Translations under genes and position numbers: made by a program
Shown here: positions 19,279-28,344 of the stretch, one piece after another
Layout of the letters: every line of letters starts with the position of its first letter
Position numbering within the stretch: position 1 is the stretch's first letter
DNA from: Enhygromyxa salina
Lineage (GTDB): Bacteria > Myxococcota_A > Polyangia > Nannocystales > Nannocystaceae
Direction of reading: 5' to 3'
DNA: 64,000 nt
Assembly (NCBI RefSeq): GCF_002994635.1
Contig: NZ_PVNL01000057.1
Span: 186,001-250,000 of the forward strand
The notes under the pieces: model-generated
Databases searched by the model: none
Seen by the model: only the letters and a program-made list of their open reading frames with translations
What the model was told of the DNA's origin: nothing

Positions 19279-20304
19279 ATGCGCTCGTTTCGTGTATCCG
19301 TTGCCCTTCTTTTGACCTGTTGCGTGCCCAGCGTCGCGCTCGCCCAGGTGCCGCCGCCGCCCTCGGGCCCGGTCGCGCCCCAGCCCCAGCCCCAGCCAAC
19401 GGCGCAGCCGGATCCCCAACCAACGGCGCAGCCGCAGCCAACCGGCGAGCTCAGCGAAGACGAGAAGGTCGAGCAGGCCAAGCAGAAGTACATGCAGGCT
19501 GAAGGTCTGGCCAACCAGGGGCGCTGGGTCGAGGCCGTGCCCTTCTACGAAGAGGCCTACTACCTGGTCCCCGGCAAGCACGGGTTCGCCCACAAGGTTG
19601 GCGTCGCGGCCTGGAACGCGGGCGACTGCGACAAGGCCAACTCGTACCTCAAGCACTTCCTGCAGTACGGCGACCCGGAGAAGCAAGGCGACAAGTTCGA
19701 CGAGGCCAAGCAGATCCTCGGTGAGATCTCGGTGTCCGGGTGCGCGACCCCAACGAGCACCACGACCACGACCACCACCAACACCTCGGAGCCGACCGAC
19801 AACGACAACCCGCTCGACGACAGCACCACGGTGGTGCGCCAGCAAGAGGCCAAGAAGGCCCGCGAGGCCAAGAAGAGCGAGAAGCGTGGCCTGCTGGTCG
19901 GCGGCGCGGTGCTGACTGGCTTTGGGATCGCGGGCGTGGCCGTGGGCATCACCGGCCTGGCGATCGCCAGCGGGTCGGCCAACCAGCTCGGTGAGCTGTC
20001 CACCAACCAGACGAACTCGGGCTTCCCCGTCGGTGACTACGCGTGCCGTGACGACGACGCCGGGTGCCCCTCGCAGCTCGAGTCACGCATGGCAACCGGC
20101 AACACGCTCGGCTACGTCGGCCTGATCGTCGGCGGCGTCGCGCTTGGGGCCGGCGCCGCGATGTTGGCGGTCTACATGATCAACAAGAAGAAGAGCGGCG
20201 GAGGCACGACCGCCAGCATCGGCAAGCGCAAGGTCGAGCTCACCGCGCTCGGGCCGTCGCTCCTGCCCGGCGGCGCCGGGGCTGTCGCCGAGCTGCGGTT
20301 CTAG
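19279..20304 (+). CDS. TPR-like two-TM envelope protein, tandem paralogue A
   Basis: 341 residues. Signal peptide ends Ala-Leu-Ala-Gln. A Pro/Gln-rich linker (about 22-55) follows, then a helical TPR-like domain starting LSEDEKVEQAKQKYMQAEGL and holding YYLVPGKHGFAHKVGVAAW. A Thr-rich patch (about 155-170) precedes two membrane helices separated by a Cys-containing loop (GDYACRDDDAGCPSQLESRM). A basic KKK stretch and the C-terminus TALGPSLLPGGAGAVAELRF complete it. The next gene is a clear duplicate. Function unknown; the helical domain suggests protein binding in the periplasm. Confidence 0.7.
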   Translation: MRSFRVSVALLLTCCVPSVALAQVPPPPSGPVAPQPQPQPTAQPDPQPTAQPQPTGELSEDEKVEQAKQKYMQAEGLANQGRWVEAVPFYEEAYYLVPGKHGFAHKVGVAAWNAGDCDKANSYLKHFLQYGDPEKQGDKFDEAKQILGEISVSGCATPTSTTTTTTTNTSEPTDNDNPLDDSTTVVRQQEAKKAREAKKSEKRGLLVGGAVLTGFGIAGVAVGITGLAIASGSANQLGELSTNQTNSGFPVGDYACRDDDAGCPSQLESRMATGNTLGYVGLIVGGVALGAGAAMLAVYMINKKKSGGGTTASIGKRKVELTALGPSLLPGGAGAVAELRF

Positions 20305-20353
20305 TCGCCTCGCTCGTCCCCTGCCCGTCTACTTGTCCATCAGCGAGTCCATC

Positions 20354-21301
20354 ATGCGCCTGCTCCGTGTCCCCGTCGCCCTCCTGCTGACCCTCTCGCT
20401 CCCGAGTCTCGCGTTCGCGCAGCATCCCCTGGCCCCGCTGAACCCGGTGGTGGCGCCGTCGGAGGAGCTCAGCGAAGACGAGAAGATCGAGAAGGCCAAG
20501 GGCCTCTACGTCGAGGCCGAGCGGCTCGCCGCCGAAGACAATTGGGACGCCGCGGTCATCCTCTACGAGCAGGCCTACTACCTGGTCCCGGGCAAGCACG
20601 GGTTCGCCCACAAGGTCGGCGTCGCCGCGTGGAAGGTCCACGACTGCGACAAGGCCTACGACTACATGACCCACTTCGTCGAGTACGCCGACGCTGAGAA
20701 GCAAGGCGACAAGATCGGCGAAGCCCAGCAGATCCTCGACGAGATCGCGGCCACCAAGTGCCGCACCCCCGAGGCCGCACCCGAGCCCAAGCCCGAGCCC
20801 AAAGAAGCGACCGACGTGGAAGATCCGTTCGCGGTCAGCAACGGCACCGCGGACAAGCCCGACAAGAACAAGAAGAAGGGTGGCAACGGCCTGCTCGCTG
20901 GCGGCGCCGTGTTGATCACCCTCGGCGTCGGCGGCGTGGTGCTCGGTGGCGTGGGCGCGGGCATGGCCACGGGCGCGGGCAACCGGCTCGACGAGCTGGC
21001 CTCGACCAACACCAACACCGGCTACTCGGCGGGCGACTACGCGTGCCGCGATCCCGAGGTCGACTGTCCCGTCACCCTCGAGAGTCGCCTGGGCACTGGT
21101 AAGGCGCTCACCTATGTGGGCTTCATCGGCGGCGGTGCGCTGCTGGTGGCTGGCATCGCGCTGATCGCCCTCCACGCCAAGAAGAAGAAGGGCGGCGCCA
21201 GCGACCAGGCCAAGGCCAAGACCAAGGGCGTCGAGCTGACCGCGATCGGGCCGGCCATGCTCCCGGGTGGCGGCGGGGCCATGGCCGAGCTGCGTTTCTG
21301 A
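20354..21301 (+). CDS. TPR-like two-TM envelope protein, tandem paralogue B
   Basis: 315 residues from ATG 20354, 49 bases after paralogue A. Same order of parts: signal peptide ending Ala-Phe-Ala-Gln, LSEDEKIEKAKGLYVEAERL, an almost identical YYLVPGKHGFAHKVGVAAW block, CDKAYDY..EKQGDKIGEAQQIL, two membrane helices around GDYACRDPEVDCPVTLESRL, a KKKKGG basic stretch and the end TAIGPAMLPGGGGAMAELRF. The pair arose by tandem duplication; strongest conservation is in the central block, the Cys loop and the C-terminus, which are probably the functional sites. Confidence 0.7.
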   Translation: MRLLRVPVALLLTLSLPSLAFAQHPLAPLNPVVAPSEELSEDEKIEKAKGLYVEAERLAAEDNWDAAVILYEQAYYLVPGKHGFAHKVGVAAWKVHDCDKAYDYMTHFVEYADAEKQGDKIGEAQQILDEIAATKCRTPEAAPEPKPEPKEATDVEDPFAVSNGTADKPDKNKKKGGNGLLAGGAVLITLGVGGVVLGGVGAGMATGAGNRLDELASTNTNTGYSAGDYACRDPEVDCPVTLESRLGTGKALTYVGFIGGGALLVAGIALIALHAKKKKGGASDQAKAKTKGVELTAIGPAMLPGGGGAMAELRF

Positions 21302-21312
21302 GCTGACCTGGT

Positions 21313-22896
21313 TTGGGCCGCGGGGACAAGACCAACGAACGGGCGCTGATCCAGCGCCGTCGCGCGCGTGAGATCGGCACCTTGGGGCTCGGACGCCCCG
21401 CGCCGATCGTGCTGGCGTACCCCAGCCCCTACCACGTGGGGATGTCGAGCCTCGGGTTTCAGACCCTATACCGGGCGCTCAACGAGGACGGCCCTGGCTG
21501 CCATCGCGCGTTCTTGCCGGATCGCTGGGAGCGAATGTCGCTGGCGTGGCCGCAGCCGCGCCGGCCGATCCTCAGCTACGAGACCGAGCAGCCGCTGTCG
21601 AGCTACCGGATCATCGGCCTGTCGGTCGCCTACGAGCTCGAGATCAGCGGCGTGATCCGGCTGCTCGAGGGCGCAGGGATCCCGCTGCTCGCCGCCGACC
21701 GAGGCCCGCGGGATCCGATCATCATCGGTGGCGGACCGCTGACCAACAGCAACCCCAGCGTGCTGCTGCCCTTCGTCGATCTCTTGATCGCCGGTGAGGC
21801 CGAGGCGCTGCTGCCCGAGGCCGTCGCCCGGATCGAGCAGAGCCGCGATCGTCAGGCGGCGATCGATGCGGTCGCCGAGCTCCCCCACACGATCCGCGGT
21901 GAGGTCGAGCCGGGTCACTTCGAGCCGCTGCCGAGCATGGCCAACGCGCCCGCCAAGCTGTTGCCCGCACGCTCGGCGATCGTCAGCCCGGATACCGAGC
22001 TCAGCGAGATGTTCTTGATCGAGCCCGAGCGCGGCTGCTCGCGCCGCTGCACCTTCTGTGTGATGCGCGGGGCGACCACTGGCGGCATGCGCCTGCTCGA
22101 CATCGAGACCCCGCTGGCGCTGATCCCCGACCACGCCAAGAAGGTCGGTCTGGTCGGCGCCGCGGTCACGGATCACCCGCAGCTCGAGCAGCTCGTCGCC
22201 CGGATCGTCGAGCGCGGCAAGGGCATCGGGATCTCCAGCCTGCGCGCCGATCGTCTGACCCCCAGCTTGCTCCGCGGGCTCGCGGACGGCGGCTACCGGA
22301 CGATCACCGTCGCGTCCGACGGGATCAGCGAGCGCATGCGCCTGGCCCTCGATCGCAAGGTCACCGAGGCCGAGCTGCTGCGCGCCGCCAAGCTGATCAG
22401 CGCTGGCGGATTTCACCGCATGAAGGTCTACCAAATGATGGGCGCACCCGGTGAGACCGACGACGACGCCGACGAGCTGATCCGGTTCAGCCTCGAGCTC
22501 GCCAAGATCGTCCGCCTGACCCTGACCTTCTCGACCTTCGTCGCCAAGCGCAACACGCCGCTCGACGGCTCGCCCTTCTTTGGCGTCAAGCCTGCGCAAG
22601 CGCGGCTCGATCGGATCCGCCAGGGCCTCAAGGGCAAGGTCGAGCTGCGCCCGCAGCCACCCAAGTGGGCGTGGATCGAGTACCTGTTGGCGCAGGGCGG
22701 ACCCGAGGTTGGCCACGCCGCGATCGAAGCCGTGCACGCGGGCGCGAGCTACCGCGACTGGGCGCGCGCGCTCGAGTCACTGGCCCCGACCGAGCGTGCC
22801 CCGTGCTACGGCGACGAGTGGTTGGTCGCGCGTCGGACGGGCAAGGCGGCCGAGCGCCCCCGGTTGCCAGTGCTGCCACCTCGCGCACCAGCTTGA
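21313..22896 (+). CDS. B12-binding-like radical SAM protein
   Basis: 527 residues from TTG; no better start is in frame. N-terminal cobalamin-binding-like Rossmann domain (VLAYPSPYHVGMSSLGFQTL, IIGLSVAYELEISGV, PIIIGGGPLTNSNP) without an obvious cobalamin-ligating Asp-x-His. The radical SAM domain follows, with the 4Fe-4S motif CSRRCTFC in EPERGCSRRCTFCVMRGATT, a second conserved block at SSLRADRLTP, and KVYQMMGAPGETDDD. Reaction unknown; the family includes uncharacterised enzymes acting on lipids and tRNA. It starts 11 bases after paralogue B and may be in its operon. Confidence 0.8.
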   Translation: MGRGDKTNERALIQRRRAREIGTLGLGRPAPIVLAYPSPYHVGMSSLGFQTLYRALNEDGPGCHRAFLPDRWERMSLAWPQPRRPILSYETEQPLSSYRIIGLSVAYELEISGVIRLLEGAGIPLLAADRGPRDPIIIGGGPLTNSNPSVLLPFVDLLIAGEAEALLPEAVARIEQSRDRQAAIDAVAELPHTIRGEVEPGHFEPLPSMANAPAKLLPARSAIVSPDTELSEMFLIEPERGCSRRCTFCVMRGATTGGMRLLDIETPLALIPDHAKKVGLVGAAVTDHPQLEQLVARIVERGKGIGISSLRADRLTPSLLRGLADGGYRTITVASDGISERMRLALDRKVTEAELLRAAKLISAGGFHRMKVYQMMGAPGETDDDADELIRFSLELAKIVRLTLTFSTFVAKRNTPLDGSPFFGVKPAQARLDRIRQGLKGKVELRPQPPKWAWIEYLLAQGGPEVGHAAIEAVHAGASYRDWARALESLAPTERAPCYGDEWLVARRTGKAAERPRLPVLPPRAPA

Positions 22897-22921
22897 CTCT
22901 GTTGTGGCGTAGGTCCGTGGC

Positions 22922-24625
22922 TTACGAATCCGGACCGAGTCGAGCACGAAGCTGAGCCTGGTGACGTGGGATCTCGGCGACGGTCGCCTCGTGCCAGGGG
23001 TTGAGCTGCGCCGCGGCCCGCTCCATGCGGCCGGGGTCGGCGTCGAGCAGCGCTGCGCTGCGCTGTTCGAGGTGCAGCAACCATGCGTGGGCGGCGAGGC
23101 CTGCGATCAATACGGCGATCCACTGCCAGTTTGGGGGCCAGCTCGGGGGCCAGCTCGGACGCGGCGAGCCGCGAGCCGCGAGCCCGGTCCGGCGGCGCAG
23201 CTCGAGGATCACGAGCGTGGCCAGCGGCAGGCCGACCACGGCGGCGACGGTGAGCGTCAACTTCAAGGGCAGCGCGCGCTGAGCCCAAGCCTGGGCCCAG
23301 TTGCCCGGATCGAAGCCGAGCCCGAGCGCGATCACCAGGCGGTCGCCATCCATGATCGCCGAGCACACGTTGGGATCGACGATCGACGCCGCGAACAACA
23401 AGATGGTCGGAGCCACCGCCAGCAGCGTCGCCGCGCCCAGGCGCCGTCGCCAGCGACGCCGCTCGCTCGGCGCCTGGCCGGCGAGCCACCGCGAGATCCA
23501 CACGACCCCCGGCAACAACAAGGGCACCGCGTCCAGCAGCTTGCGCGGACCAAAGGCCGTGCCGCCGGCCCACGTCCGGGTCCCCAACACCCGAAACGGC
23601 TCGATCTCCCGGGTCCCGGCGTCCAGCCAGATCTGCGCGGCGAACAGGACCAGCAACAATGCCGCCCCCCGCTCGCGCCCGGCCACGCCGATCGCCAGGC
23701 CGAGCAGCCCAAGCACCAAGACGGGGCACCAGATCAGCGCGCCGTGGTGGGTCGAGAGCAAGAACGCGCGCACGTGGTGGCTGACCTCGCCGCCGTAGTC
23801 GCCCAGCCCGCCGTACATCCAGATCTGCATGCGCAAGACCAGCAGCGGCCAGATCGAGAACGCCGCGCCGCTCACCGCCCCGTGGCGCACGAGCAACTCG
23901 AGCCGGTCGATCACGGACATCTCGGCGCTCGCTAGCCAGCGCTCGTGGGCCACGAGCACGGCCAGGATCGCCAGCTGCGGCCGCACGGCGGTCGCGAGCC
24001 CAGCGTACAGCGCCAGCTCCACGGGCCGGCGCAGGCTCGCCGACGCGCGCTCGGGATCGGCTGCGGCGTGCTCGATCGCGTCGAACCAGCGCATGGTCAG
24101 CACGGCGACCACCGCGGCTCCCCACAGATGCGGACGCAGCGGCGACTCGGCCGCGTAGTACAGCAGCGGCGTGCCGAGCAACAACGCGACGCTGGCCAGC
24201 GTCGCCGTGTGACGATCGACCCGGATCAGCAGCCACCGATGGACCCGTGCGACCAACCACGCCACGACGATCAGCGCCCAGCAGCGCAGCCCCAACAGCG
24301 GCACTGTCCAGGTCGCGGCCCGCTCGGACACGCCATCGCCGACCAACATCAGCCCCGCCAGCCGGCCCAGCAGCCAGCCGGGGGCTTGCAAGAAGCTCGC
24401 GCCGGCCGGCCAGTGGTTGGAGACGACCCCGCGCTCGGTCACGAACGCGAACAGCGGTGACATGCGCAGCGCCGCGAACTCGTCGTCATAGAGCAGGTCG
24501 CGGGCCTCGAAGATCGCGTGCAGGTGGGCCTGCATCCCGGCGCTGTCGGCGTTGTCGGTCAGGATGTTGACCCATGGCGCGCTGATCGCCGCGATCGCCA
24601 CGACGGCGATCACGAACAGCGCCAA
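22922..24625 (-). CDS. Polytopic membrane protein, GT-C glycosyltransferase-like
   Basis: 567 residues from TTG 24625. About ten or more hydrophobic helices. An acidic first loop (ILTDNADSAGMQAH) and GVVSNHWPAGASFLQAPGWL recall the first periplasmic loop of GT-C fold enzymes (PMT/ArnT type), where an Asp acts in catalysis; later loops contain TRTWAGGTAFGPRKLLDAVP. The C-terminal 80 residues are soluble and charged. Such enzymes move sugars from polyprenyl phosphates to lipids or proteins. Family placement is tentative. Convergent with the radical SAM gene, 25 bases apart; divergent from the L,D-transpeptidase. Confidence 0.6.
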   Translation of the reverse strand: MALFVIAVVAIAAISAPWVNILTDNADSAGMQAHLHAIFEARDLLYDDEFAALRMSPLFAFVTERGVVSNHWPAGASFLQAPGWLLGRLAGLMLVGDGVSERAATWTVPLLGLRCWALIVVAWLVARVHRWLLIRVDRHTATLASVALLLGTPLLYYAAESPLRPHLWGAAVVAVLTMRWFDAIEHAAADPERASASLRRPVELALYAGLATAVRPQLAILAVLVAHERWLASAEMSVIDRLELLVRHGAVSGAAFSIWPLLVLRMQIWMYGGLGDYGGEVSHHVRAFLLSTHHGALIWCPVLVLGLLGLAIGVAGRERGAALLLVLFAAQIWLDAGTREIEPFRVLGTRTWAGGTAFGPRKLLDAVPLLLPGVVWISRWLAGQAPSERRRWRRRLGAATLLAVAPTILLFAASIVDPNVCSAIMDGDRLVIALGLGFDPGNWAQAWAQRALPLKLTLTVAAVVGLPLATLVILELRRRTGLAARGSPRPSWPPSWPPNWQWIAVLIAGLAAHAWLLHLEQRSAALLDADPGRMERAAAQLNPWHEATVAEIPRHQAQLRARLGPDS

Positions 24626-24756
24626 GCCGCGGCCGCGGCCGCGGAATGACGGAGCTCCGTCGCTCGTATGTTTTTGGGTCGGCGTGCAGCGATGATAGCG
24701 TGAGCGCCGACGCTCGCAGCTCTCCCCTGCCCCGATCCTAAGTTTTCCGGCGCGCC

Positions 24757-26283
24757 ATGCTGATCTCCGCCACGCTCTTCGCCCACACGCTGCAGGTCCT
24801 CACTGGACTCGAGCCCGGCCCCACCGCCGACGAAGCCACGATCGAGCCCACCGACGTCGCCTACGTCCAGGCCGCGTGGCCCGAGACCGTCGTCCGCGCG
24901 CGCCCCTGGGTGCCGCACCGCCGGGTCGCAACCGTATCCGACGGAACCCGCTTCGTGGTCCGCGGCGTCGTGCAGAGCCGCGATGACAAGGGCTGCAGCG
25001 GCAAGCCCTGGTACGCCGTGTTCCCGTTTGGCTTCGTGTGCTCGGAGCAGGTCGAGGTCAGCAAGCGGGGCCCGACGCCCGGCGCGGCGATGCAGCTGAG
25101 CGGCGATCAGCGGGTCCCCTTCACCTACGCGTTCGTCCGCACCGACGGGGTCCCGATGTACAACGGCTACGCCGACATCGACGCGGGCGTGCCGACCCGA
25201 CCGCTGACCAAGGGCATGAGCCTCGTCATCGCCCGCAGCCTCGAGTACGACGGCGCCGAGTGGGTCCAGACCGAAGACGGCGCGCTGGTCCCCAAGGCGG
25301 GGATCCGGTACGGCGGCCAGGGCAGCGAGTGGGCCGGGGTCGAGCTGACCGGGCACCACGCCGGCCCCAGCTTCGCGTGGACCAACCTCAGGAAGGGCAC
25401 CCCGGTCCGCGCCGCGCCCGACGCTGGCGCCGAGCGGGTCACCGAGCTCGACCTGCGGACCCGCGTGCCGCTGCTCGAGCGCCACGACGCCGGGCGCGAT
25501 CGGTTCTGGCGAGTCGGCGATGGGCTCTGGATCGACGCCGATCACCTCAACGAGGTCCACCTCGCCGCCTCGGCCCCGCCCGACGTACTCGACGACTGGC
25601 GCGGGCAGAACACCGGCAATGATCAGTGGCTCGACGTCGATCTCGGTGAGCAGGTGCTGGTCGCCTACCGCGGCGGTCGAGCCGTGTTTGCGACCATGGT
25701 GTCGTCGGGCAAGGGCATGCCGACCCCGCGCGGCAACTACCCCGTGTGGGCCAAGGTCGCGGCCACGACCATGGCCAACCAGGCCTACGAGGACAACCCC
25801 TACATGGTCCAGGGCGTGCCGTGGGTGCTGTTGTTCCAGGGCCACAACGCCTTGCACGGGGCCTACTGGCACGACAACTTTGGCAACCGCAAGAGCCACG
25901 GCTGCGTCAACCTGGCCCCCTACGACGCGCGCTACGTGTTCGAGTGGACCGGGCCCACGCTCCCGCACGGGTGGACCGGGTACCTGCCCAGTGATCTGCA
26001 GCGATCGGTCGTCGTCCACGTGCGGGACTCGAGCGCCGCCAACGAGTTCGTCCAAGATCGTCCGATCGGCCCGCCCGATCGCGAGGCGGAGACCGCCCGG
26101 GCCGACGAGGCCGAGCAGCGCCGGGCCGCGTCGGCGATCGATCGCACCCCGCAGTATGATCCGGCGTTCGTCCCCGGTGGCGTGGTGCTCGAGCCCGATG
26201 ACGCGCAGCTGCTCGACCCGGGCAACGGCGCCGCCGCGCCGCGGCTCGAGCCCCGCGGGGCCCCGGGGATCGGCGGCTTGTGA
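24757..26283 (+). CDS. L,D-transpeptidase (YkuD domain) with SH3-like domains
   Basis: 508 residues from ATG. After a short N-terminal hydrophobic segment come two SH3-like regions (about 45-100 and 210-265). The YkuD catalytic domain spans about residues 285-420: LDVDLGEQVLVAYRGGRAVF, MPTPRGNYPVW, HNALHGAYWHDNFG and the active-site motif KSHGCVNLAP with His381 and catalytic Cys383. These enzymes make 3-3 peptidoglycan cross-links or tether proteins to peptidoglycan. The C-terminal 90 residues are Arg/Glu-rich and variable. The stop is 50 bases before the likely start of a small lipoprotein. Confidence 0.87.
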   Translation: MLISATLFAHTLQVLTGLEPGPTADEATIEPTDVAYVQAAWPETVVRARPWVPHRRVATVSDGTRFVVRGVVQSRDDKGCSGKPWYAVFPFGFVCSEQVEVSKRGPTPGAAMQLSGDQRVPFTYAFVRTDGVPMYNGYADIDAGVPTRPLTKGMSLVIARSLEYDGAEWVQTEDGALVPKAGIRYGGQGSEWAGVELTGHHAGPSFAWTNLRKGTPVRAAPDAGAERVTELDLRTRVPLLERHDAGRDRFWRVGDGLWIDADHLNEVHLAASAPPDVLDDWRGQNTGNDQWLDVDLGEQVLVAYRGGRAVFATMVSSGKGMPTPRGNYPVWAKVAATTMANQAYEDNPYMVQGVPWVLLFQGHNALHGAYWHDNFGNRKSHGCVNLAPYDARYVFEWTGPTLPHGWTGYLPSDLQRSVVVHVRDSSAANEFVQDRPIGPPDREAETARADEAEQRRAASAIDRTPQYDPAFVPGGVVLEPDDAQLLDPGNGAAAPRLEPRGAPGIGGL

Positions 26284-26333
26284 GCCACGCAGCGGGTTTG
26301 GGGGCGGCGGCCGGGCGCGCTACGCTGGCGTTC

Positions 26334-26834
26334 GTGCAGCTCCCACGCACGCAGGTGTTGGCACCGCTGCTCGTGGTGGCGCTCGCGTGCCACGAGGAGC
26401 CGTCCCCGATCCGCCACGAGCCGATGCGACCGCCCGCTGCGAGCGTGCCCCCCGCTGCACCGTCTGTCTCCGCTGCCAGTGACGATCCAGCAGCCGCCGA
26501 GCCCCCGGCGCCCGTGGCCGAGCGCCCGCCGGCCGACCCCGCGATCACCAAGGCGATCGATCTGATCGGCGGCAGCGGGCTGCGCTTCATCGATCAAGCC
26601 GACGACGACGACAGCAAGCCCAGCGAGTACACAGCCGAGCAGTTCGCGTCGATGTTGCGGACCAAGTGGGACTGGATCGGGTACGACATCGCCGAGCTCG
26701 ACACGTGGCTCGAAGAGATCGGCTCGCGCAGCTTCAAGACCAACCTGCCCTACCAGGTGGTGCTCACCGACGGCACCCACGTCGAGCTGCGGGGCTGGCT
26801 CGATCAACGACTCGCGGCGAGCGACGAACCATGA
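26334..26834 (+). CDS. Small putative lipoprotein
   Basis: 166 residues from GTG 26334, chosen because it gives a signal with lipobox Ala-Leu-Ala-Cys near Cys19; the frame also contains a GTG at 26280 that overlaps the transpeptidase stop. A Pro/Ala-rich stretch follows, then a folded-looking region containing AIDLIGGSGLRFIDQADDD and WIGYDIAELDTWLEEIGSRS. DUF5329-like character is possible but unproven. Its TGA overlaps the ATG of the DUF423 gene. Position suggests a role with the transpeptidase in the envelope. Confidence 0.6.
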   Translation: MQLPRTQVLAPLLVVALACHEEPSPIRHEPMRPPAASVPPAAPSVSAASDDPAAAEPPAPVAERPPADPAITKAIDLIGGSGLRFIDQADDDDSKPSEYTAEQFASMLRTKWDWIGYDIAELDTWLEEIGSRSFKTNLPYQVVLTDGTHVELRGWLDQRLAASDEP

Positions 26835-27232
26835 ACCGGATCAACCAGCGTATGACCTTGGTGCTCGCGGGCGTGCTCGGCCTGCTCGGCGTCGCCGCGG
26901 GGGCCTTTGGCGCGCACGGGCTCGAGTCGCGGCTGTCCGTCGAGCAGCTCGAGTGGTGGCAGACGGCGGCGCGCTACCAGCAGATCCACGCGCTCGCGCT
27001 GCTCGCGGTCGGCTGGGGCGCCGGCCCCTGGTCGCGCTGGCGGAGCGGCTCGGCGCTGTGCTTTTTCGTCGGCGTCGTGGTGTTCGCGGGCACGCTCTAC
27101 GCGATGGCGCTGGGCGGCCCGCGAGTCCTCGGCGCCGTGACCCCGATCGGTGGTTTGGCTTTGATCACTGGCTGGACCCTGATCGCCGTCCACGCCATCC
27201 GCGTGGTCCCGAGCGAGTCCACTCGCGGGTGA
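26831..27232 (+). CDS. DUF423 (YgdD-like) membrane protein
   Basis: 133 residues; ATG 26831 lies in the upstream stop (ATGA). Four hydrophobic helices with family signatures: AGAFGAHGLES in the first loop, WWQTAARYQQIHALALL, and FAGTLYAMALGGPRVLGAVTPIGGLALITGW. Function of DUF423 is not established. Inner membrane. Confidence 0.88.
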   Translation: MNRINQRMTLVLAGVLGLLGVAAGAFGAHGLESRLSVEQLEWWQTAARYQQIHALALLAVGWGAGPWSRWRSGSALCFFVGVVVFAGTLYAMALGGPRVLGAVTPIGGLALITGWTLIAVHAIRVVPSESTRG

Positions 27233-27461
27233 TCTCCAACAAATTTCGCTGACACCGAAACCCACCTCGCCGGCCGCGTGTCCGAATCTGCGGAGAGGAA
27301 GACGCACCGCTCCGAGTCGCATCTCCTGCCCGTGGGTGAGTTGATTCCCTCGTCCCACCCGCGGCGCAGGAGATTTTTTGTCGAGCGGCCGGCCACAGCC
27401 TGGCCTGGCAAGCTCTGGTGCGACGCTTGCGGTCCAGGCTCGGTTGGGCTGGACTCGAGTT

Positions 27462-28103
27462 GTGAGCCTGCCGCTGCGCGCCGTCGATCTCAGCAAGCGT
27501 TACGCCGACCGCGTGGTCCTCGACGGCGTGTCCCTCGAGCTGCGAGCGGGCGAGGTCGTGGCCTTGCTCGGACCCAACGGCGCTGGCAAGTCCACGCTGA
27601 TCGGCTGCGCGTGCGGGACCGTGATCCCCGACGCGGGCACGATCGAGATCGCGGGCCACGATCTGCGCGCGGCCCCGATCCAGGCCCGTCGGGCGCTGCG
27701 CTACCTGGCCCAGGAATCCGACCTCCCGCCGGGGCTCACCGGTCGCGAGCTGCTCGAGTTTCACGCCGACGTGTTCGACGCTCGCACCTCGCTAGCCGAG
27801 GCCGAGCGGCTCGCCGGCCTCGGGTCCGCGCTGGATCTGCTGGCCACCACCTACAGCGTGGGCATGCGTCGCCGCCTCGCGTTCGCGGCCCTCGCTTGCG
27901 GCGACGCTGCCCTGTACGTGCTCGACGAGCCCTTCGCCGGAGTCGACGGCGAGAGCTGTGCCCGCCTCGCCGCGTGGCTGGTCGAGCGGCGCGCAGCCGG
28001 AGCCGCGATCCTGCTCGCGGCCCACGACCAAGACAGCGCCCTCCTCGACACCCTAGACGCCCGCCCCTTCAGTCTCAGCCCAGAGCAAAGCGGGCCCGAC
28101 TGA
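27462..28103 (+). CDS. ABC transporter ATP-binding protein (CcmA-like), no partner permease
   Basis: 213 residues from GTG 27462. Walker A LLGPNGAGKST, Q-loop region LAQESDLPPGLTG, Walker B ALYVLDEP and an H-loop His in LLAAHDQ. The signature motif is degenerate: YSVGMRRRLAFAAL in place of LSGGQ, a form seen in some ABC-2 and heme-exporter (CcmA) ATPases. No permease gene adjoins, so it must act with a subunit encoded elsewhere or be a remnant. A 230-bp gap precedes it; a 75-bp tandem repeat begins at its stop codon. Confidence 0.8.
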   Translation: MSLPLRAVDLSKRYADRVVLDGVSLELRAGEVVALLGPNGAGKSTLIGCACGTVIPDAGTIEIAGHDLRAAPIQARRALRYLAQESDLPPGLTGRELLEFHADVFDARTSLAEAERLAGLGSALDLLATTYSVGMRRRLAFAALACGDAALYVLDEPFAGVDGESCARLAAWLVERRAAGAAILLAAHDQDSALLDTLDARPFSLSPEQSGPD

Positions 28104-28331
28104 AGGTAAAGAGAACGAGGGTGGGTTCGACTGAAGGTAAAAGAGAGCGAAGCGTTCCGAAGGCGGACCCGACCTAGAGCCCGAGCGAAGCGAGGGTAGG
28201 TTCGACTGAAGGTAAAAGAGAGCGAAGCGTTCCGAAGGCGGACCCGACCTAGAGCCCGAGCGAAGCGAGGGTGGCGACGCGCGCGGAGGCGAAGCCGAGC
28301 ACGGGTCGCGTCGGGTTCGACTGAAGGTAAA
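28097..28331. repeat. 75-bp tandem repeat with extra partial copies
   Basis: Two identical 74-base copies (28124-28197 and 28199-28272, period 75) plus partial copies. The core CGACTGAAGGTAAA occurs four times (28097, 28128, 28203, 28318). The first core spans the stop codon of the ABC ATPase gene. The array fills the 241-bp gap to apt; no gene or promoter is evident in it. Perfect identity implies recent amplification. Confidence 0.92.
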
Positions 28332-28344
28332 GACAGCCCAGCCC

